The position numbers and the translations under genes were made by a program. The notes under the pieces are model-generated. The model was not told the origin of the DNA, did no database searches, and saw nothing but the letters and a program-made list of their open reading frames with translations. From DATKEJ01 sp963768715 (GTDB taxonomy: Bacteria > Bacteroidota > Rhodothermia > Rhodothermales > DATKEJ01), in the NCBI GenBank assembly GCA_963768715.1, contig CAVYJC010000011.1:496001-560000 (forward strand): a DNA stretch of 64,000 nt, written 5' to 3'. Below are positions 63,236 to 64,000 of the stretch, one piece after another. Numbering within the stretch: position 1 is the first letter of the stretch; each line of letters opens with the position of its first letter.

Positions 63236-64000
63236 TTACTCCTGCGACCGTTTCTCCGTTCTTAAATTCAGTGGGGCTCCGTCTCCGGTTGCAGCGAAGG
63301 ATCCCGAGCGCTCGTCTGCCGCGAGGGCCTTTCCGACGAGCGCGGCCGTGACCGCGACGGCGCCGTTGCGCCGAGCATATTGCTCCACCCCCTTTCGCAC
63401 CTTGTTCCGAATGAAGCGGATGGGGATCCGCTCGAGGCGCGTCAGCGCCGGATCGGTCCACTCGAGCGGAGTGACGTCGAGTTTTCGACCGGTCGGTTGA
63501 TAGTTGCAGGCCGGATCCTCATGGAGGTAGTCTCCAAAAGCGGCGAAAGCCCTGCACCGACACCCTCCACAGAGATCCTTGAACTCGCACCGCCCGCACT
63601 TTCCCTTCAGGTTCGCCGTGTCGCGCAGCTCCGTGAAAACGCTCGCATTCGTCCAAATGTCCGTGAACGAGGAATCTCTCACATTGCCTGCAACCACGGT
63701 CATGTACGGACAAGGCGTCACATCTCCGGAGGGCATGATCCGACAATACTCCGTTCCCGCCATGCACCCGCCGCTCTCGAGCCCACCGAGACCCAGGTCG
63801 TACGCGATCTGTTTGTACTGCGGAGCGCATTTGGCACGGACGAGCATGGGACTGAATTCCACCTGCGAGCGAACGAGTTGTTTGAGGATGGCTTCTGTCT
63901 GTTTGGCGCTCAGATCGTTCAGCTCCTGTCCCCGCCCCGTCTGTACCAGGAAGTAAAGATTGAATGACCAAGCCCCGTGTTCTTTGGCAAAGGATACGAG
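63236..64000 (-). CDS. Radical SAM/SPASM protein (AhbD/NirJ-like) fused to PCP_red, 5' end outside window
   Basis: The C-terminal 255 residues of a larger enzyme; the frame is open through the window edge and the CxxxCxxC SAM site lies beyond it. The SPASM-like auxiliary FeS region (GCMAGTEYCRIMPSGDVTPCPYM, VVAGNVRDSSFTDIW, LKGKCGRCEFKDLCGGCRCRAFA, GDYLHEDPACNY) follows the pattern of heme-biosynthesis AhbD and heme d1 NirJ proteins. It is followed by a PCP_red domain (WTDPALTRLERIPIRFI, KGVEQYARRNG). Predicted to modify a tetrapyrrole or a peptide by radical chemistry. Confidence 0.82.
   Translation of the reverse strand, partial: LVSFAKEHGAWSFNLYFLVQTGRGQELNDLSAKQTEAILKQLVRSQVEFSPMLVRAKCAPQYKQIAYDLGLGGLESGGCMAGTEYCRIMPSGDVTPCPYMTVVAGNVRDSSFTDIWTNASVFTELRDTANLKGKCGRCEFKDLCGGCRCRAFAAFGDYLHEDPACNYQPTGRKLDVTPLEWTDPALTRLERIPIRFIRNKVRKGVEQYARRNGAVAVTAALVGKALAADERSGSFAATGDGAPLNLRTEKRSQE

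Noticed and set aside
57889..64000. Photosynthesis gene cluster, suggested by protochlorophyllide reductase domains
   Set aside because: No BchL/N/B, reaction centre or carotenoid genes; the PCP_red domains are attached to unrelated partners.

Overview
The window (GC-rich, roughly 55-58% by eye) looks like a chromosomal segment of a heterotrophic, respiring member of the Bacteroidota/Rhodothermota lineage. The reasons are type IX secretion C-terminal sorting domains, a PafA-type alkaline phosphatase, many secreted beta-propeller lipoproteins, and a cytochrome oxidase locus of the Rhodothermota/Bacteroidota kind. This placement is inferred from protein content only; there is no rRNA gene.

Layout. 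1-15.3 kb: a PfkB kinase, an alkaline phosphatase, three secreted propeller or calcium-repeat proteins (one with a c-type cytochrome motif), KdgK, a sialidase-like lipoprotein, tRNA-Glu and tRNA-His, a four-helix-bundle gene framed by inverted heptamer repeats, a large sensor-like propeller protein with a sorting tail, a HIT hydrolase and a sigma factor. 15.4-28.6 kb: membrane and metabolic genes (flippase-like, DUF72, NhaC, metallo-beta-lactamase fold, phosphoesterase), then a sulfur/redox group (two YeeE/YedE transporters, HiPIP, MoeA), an amino-acid permease and a TPR protein. 28.7-34.4 kb: a molybdopterin oxidoreductase with an FeS-NrfD fusion partner and MobA, possibly a SoeABC-like sulfite oxidase or a Psr-like enzyme. 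34.4-40.7 kb: a duplicated dockerin/T9SS secreted-protein module with an 881-bp apparently identical block. 40.9-50.7 kb: a complete reductive pyrimidine (uracil/thymine or hydantoin) catabolic operon: symporter, beta-ureidopropionase, NCS1 permease, dihydropyrimidinase, MmsA, PreT, PreA. 50.7-55.7 kb: an aa3-type cytochrome c oxidase operon led by a cupredoxin lipoprotein. 55.9-64 kb: an unusual cluster with five copies of the PCP_red domain in three proteins: a zinc ribbon-PCP_red protein, a UspA-UspA-PCP_red-rubredoxin-PCP_red-PCP_red protein, and an AhbD/NirJ-like radical SAM-PCP_red fusion. They sit with an Mrp/NBP35 ATPase and several unrecognised proteins. There are no photosynthesis genes. 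This is the best candidate for an undescribed (possibly tetrapyrrole-handling) system.

Two features cut across the whole window. First, more than ten intergenic spots carry short tandem repeats whose words differ but whose period is always 7 bp; some are arranged as inverted pairs around genes. Second, about fourteen single-base frameshifts interrupt otherwise well-conserved genes, mostly at homopolymer runs, which points to uncorrected long-read errors rather than real gene decay. Affected genes are annotated across the shift.
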